Positions 60,952-64,000 of a stretch of DNA of 64,000 bases are shown here, piece by piece (the stretch's first letter is position 1; every line of letters begins with the position of its first letter). The stretch is from Paragonimus westermani. Lineage: Eukaryota; Platyhelminthes; Trematoda; Plagiorchiida; Troglotrematidae. Position numbers and translations under genes: made by a program. The stretch is taken from assembly GCA_008508345.1 (NCBI GenBank), contig QNGE01001002.1:71536-135535 (forward strand), given 5' to 3'. Below the pieces are notes generated by a model that saw nothing but the letters and a program-made list of their open reading frames with translations, made no database searches and was not told the origin of the DNA.

Positions 60952-61228
60952 CTAGCATCGACATTCGTCACTGCTAGCTGGCCTGCCGGTTTAGAAGTAA
61001 TGGGTGGCCAGTCTGAACGTTGCATAGCCTGATGCAGTTCTCTATCGGTTAAAAGCATTTGCGGTGTCAACATCGCACCAATGCAGTGTGAAAGTTGTCT
61101 CACAGCTTTTGGACGGGCGTTTTTCAACGGCCCCACCCTGCGCATTATGTCCTCATACGACAGGGAAGGCAGACCTCCGACGCTCTTATTATCCCTACCG
61201 TGGATAGCCTCCATGGCGGTTATAACTG
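60952..61228 (-). other. possible unassigned exon
   Basis: On the minus strand an open frame reads VITAMEAIHGRDNKSVGG, LPSLSYEDIMRRVGPLKNAR, QLSHCIGAMLTPQMLL, ELHQAMQRSDWPPITSKP. It has balanced, protein-like composition. GAAGACAG before it could be an acceptor and ACTG/GTAGCG after it a donor. I do not recognise the protein. A second open frame overlaps at 61195-61452. Confidence 0.25.
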
Positions 61229-61452
61229 TCTTCCAGCGGTCGCTTCACCAGTACGCCACAGATGTATGATGAGGCTTCGATCAGTAAATTCCGGAGAACC
61301 TTATTAAGAGCTGCTAGCCTGATACACATGTTTTTCATCAGCAACAGTACGTTAGTGCGAGGAAAGAGGCCTGAAGTGACAGCGATAACTGTTAATCCGG
61401 GAAGTCTATTGGTTGTTCGAGCAACGCTTAGTCCTCTCGCAACTTCTATCAA

Positions 61453-62149
61453 TATGCTGGATCCACGATAGTCACGTCTGTGTGCAACGAGCTTCTATAA
61501 ATTCTGAGCCCGTCGAGCAACCGATTCGGGTCCAAAATGGAAGACGGCCGTATTGGCGAGTTTCTTATTAATAAGGTGCTAATGTTTAAAAACAATACGA
61601 TAAATCAAAAAGTGGAAGACAACAACAAACCTCGATATTGAGTCCACTAAATATACAAGTTCCGAGACTAACGGTTCGCGTAAATATGACCAAATACAAC
61701 AATCACGTAATGGCGAAGCGACAAGGCGAAAACGAAACCAGGGCACATAAACATAGGTCCCACAAGGGAAAGTAAGGAGAAAAAACACTACGCAAAACAA
61801 GTTTCACAAGCAAACGGTATCAAGATTTGGCAATACATTTTGATCAGCATTCACTTGAGAACTGATTTGTCACGCGCGTAACTTGAGCTATAGTGTCAGA
61901 TTGTAGGAAAGCTCGTAATCGGTATAAAAAATTCCAACGTAAGGAGACGAATCAATGAGAGGTGGATAAACGGAGCAGGGAACGTGGCCACCAACATCCT
62001 ATTAACACATAACAATCACCAAACACTCACGCAAGCAGCCACTTCAACAGTAACTATTTCGCATGACTGATGAAGAATGGCTAGGGCATCGCCGCCGAAG
62101 CGCTATACCATCATACTGCAAGAACGAATGTGGGTAGACTTCAACTTGA
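61453..62149. other. no gene identified
   Basis: AT-rich stretch with no recognisable motif. Confidence 0.4.
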
Positions 62150-62900
62150 ACGTGTTAAAATGGGGTCGTTTTTGCACGGACTATAAATGCAGGGTATCCA
62201 GGTTTATTTGGGAGTCTTTTGCATCTCCAACTTAAAACCTGCCAAAGCTGCGTATCACCAGCACATTCACCGGTAAGATTACTTGTCAGAGTGGAATTTC
62301 TGGTGTAGATTAGAAATAATAGGAAGCAGACAGACTGTGATGTTGAGCGGTTTATATAGCTCACTATGAACTCTAACAATGAATACGTGGCCGTATGGGC
62401 GCCGAATAAGCCATGAATAGTTTTCACTGCGTATATCCAGGTCAGCAAGGTTGTCTAACAGGATATTACGATCGACTTTTCAAACACCTCCTTGAAGTCT
62501 AGGAACACAACATTTACTGGTAGGCGGTCTTTAGCACTTCTCTTTAAAGAGTCAGCTACAACCAGTAAACCGGCCGTACAGAGACGACCACAATTGATGT
62601 CCTAATGTTTCGGTGACAAAAGTGAGTTGATACCTGAGTGAATCCGGTACAAGGTTGTCCGTTATACTCTTCATAATTTTTGGCATGCTCCGTAGTACAG
62701 CGATCGGTCTGAGGTTGCTAGCGTTCGTTCTAGCCCCGCCCTTGATGATGTGTGACAGGATACCATGCTTTCAAGTTGCTGAAAAAATGCAAGCGAGGTA
62801 CTAGTCTTGCGAAGAAGCAAGCGCTTCTGTCAACTTATCTACACGTTCTTTCGGCGCAAGCAAGTCTAGTCATTTGGCCCTAGTGAATCATGAAATTTCA
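62150..62900 (-). pseudogene. LINE reverse transcriptase remnant, minus strand (copy G)
   Basis: Reads GARTNASNLRPIAVLRSMPK and IMKS (fingers), then NVVFLDFKEVFEKS (motif A, Asp kept), then SVCFLLFLIYTRNSTLTSN and CAGDTQLWQVL, a worn form of SVLGPLLFLIY...YADDTQLW with the first Asp lost. The motifs are spaced as in jockey-type LINE RTs. Many stops. Confidence 0.68.
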
Positions 62901-64000
62901 ACATGAGTGAGTCGGCGTGTAAGGTTATGGTGTGAGTCCGGAGGACCATTCAAATCAAGTGCCGTGGCGAGCCGTTCCCTCTCGTTTGAGTTGCTGAGAA
63001 TAATGGCGTAAGTAGTGCGTTATACCTCCGTTGTCTGCGCATAAGAAGTTAGGAGCCTGAAGGCTTCATGAGAGATGATACGACAACTTTCCACTTGGTC
63101 AGAAAAGTTACGTGATCAAAATTTTAACACATTGCATCAACTTTTGAAGTACAATAGTAAAAATCCGACCCAACTCTATTCCACAGACTGTTTGACCCTG
63201 TGTATCTAACCTCCCGTATTTCTGACTGTTAACTGGACCTCGTCCTAGCAGTTTTTGCGTTATCGCGTCAATGTGATGGTTGTGCGAATAATCATTTATC
63301 TGTCAGTGTACTTTGCTTGAGTGGTGTGTGCATCGCCTCTCTTTGGAGCTCCGCTCGCCCCCATTGTTTTTGAACTTGTTGACTGCCCAGAAGAACTCCT
63401 TCGGATGTGAATGTCTTAGACCGTGACTATTAGTTGGTCATTAGCATTTTCGCCACCAAATTGCAATTCATTTCCGGAAACGATTTGTCAATCGAAACTG
63501 CTGAGATTGTCAACCTATACACTTTGAGAGTTTGTTCAATAGTACTGTGGCGTTGCGTTTCAAACTTGTTTTGAACACCTGGGATCATTGGTTTATCACC
63601 ATGCGTTGCTCAACGTCTTCTCACAGGATCTACATGCAGTCGGTTATGGGTTTTGCAAGTGCCCTTTTAAAACAACTATGAAGGAATTACGCAGAATCCC
63701 TAATTCCGTCCAATGGCACAGTCCGGAGATCATTTACGGGTTTGTGAGGAATTTGGGACAAGATTCCTAACGCCTCCCTAATATTCGTAGCGTAGTAATT
63801 TTCTAATTGGTCTGTTCCCCGCGCCCTAATTCACCCCTAAATCAACCCAAAACTGCGCAATCCATTCTAAGTTTTCCTGATATCACTGAACTGACCCTCA
63901 TTCGCCATGAATTTTCCGGAAACCACGCATTTCACACAAGAAATCAAAGACAAGAATAAACGCGGATAATGCATTGCAGTGATTAAAAAACACATTAGAA
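62901..64000. other. no gene identified
   Basis: Only short frames; none recognised. Right edge of the window. Confidence 0.4.

Overview
The window is nuclear DNA from a eukaryote with long, repeat-filled introns. The likeliest source is a parasitic flatworm, probably a fluke. Three things point there: a gene whose first intron is only 36 nt while later introns are 1-10 kb (the pattern known from schistosomes); tRNA-derived SINEs carrying hammerhead ribozyme cores (as in the schistosome Sm-alpha family); and a mix of CR1-like LINEs, Penelope-like elements and a LINE endonuclease type common in flukes. The species cannot be named from sequence alone.

I can support one host gene with confidence. 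It is an alanine aminotransferase (GPT-like) on the minus strand, from the start codon at 44348 down to at least 4880. Eight exons were joined by hand. Every junction keeps frame and has GT..AG borders, giving about 461 codons that cover the pyridoxal-phosphate enzyme from its N-terminus to the carboxylate-binding arginine. The short last exon, expected to be about 25-35 residues, was not found. It lies either in 1-4879 or off the left edge.

Layout. 1-1640: end of a Ty3/gypsy retrotransposon with a recognisable integrase. 1641-44348: the transaminase gene. Its introns hold seven SINE copies (5.5, 6.6, 16.2, 17.3, 21.1, 22.2 and 23.1 kb), Penelope-like pieces (11.4-12.5, 19.1, 24.6-26.5 kb), a LINE reverse transcriptase (13.8-14.7 kb), a 128-bp foldback element containing the only N (15.5 kb), an LTR-like segment (31.1-31.5 kb), an endonuclease-type LINE (31.5-33.1 kb) and several CR1-like LINE remnants (37.8-43.9 kb). 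44349-44774: the presumed 5' flank of the gene. 44775-53449: three CR1-like LINE blocks, two plus and one minus. 53450-64000: mostly anonymous sequence with a Penelope-like 3' region on the minus strand (about 58.65-60.17 kb), one unassigned possible exon (about 61 kb) and a LINE remnant (62.1-62.9 kb).

The repeats do not form a pathway with the gene; they are insertions in and beside it. The most notable signals are the hammerhead-bearing SINEs with apparent compensatory changes in stem III, the 36-nt intron, an apparently identical 894-bp LINE duplication 7.8 kb apart, and nested inverted repeats around the Penelope-like element at 24.6-26.5 kb. Coordinates of decayed repeats are approximate; exon borders are read base by base.
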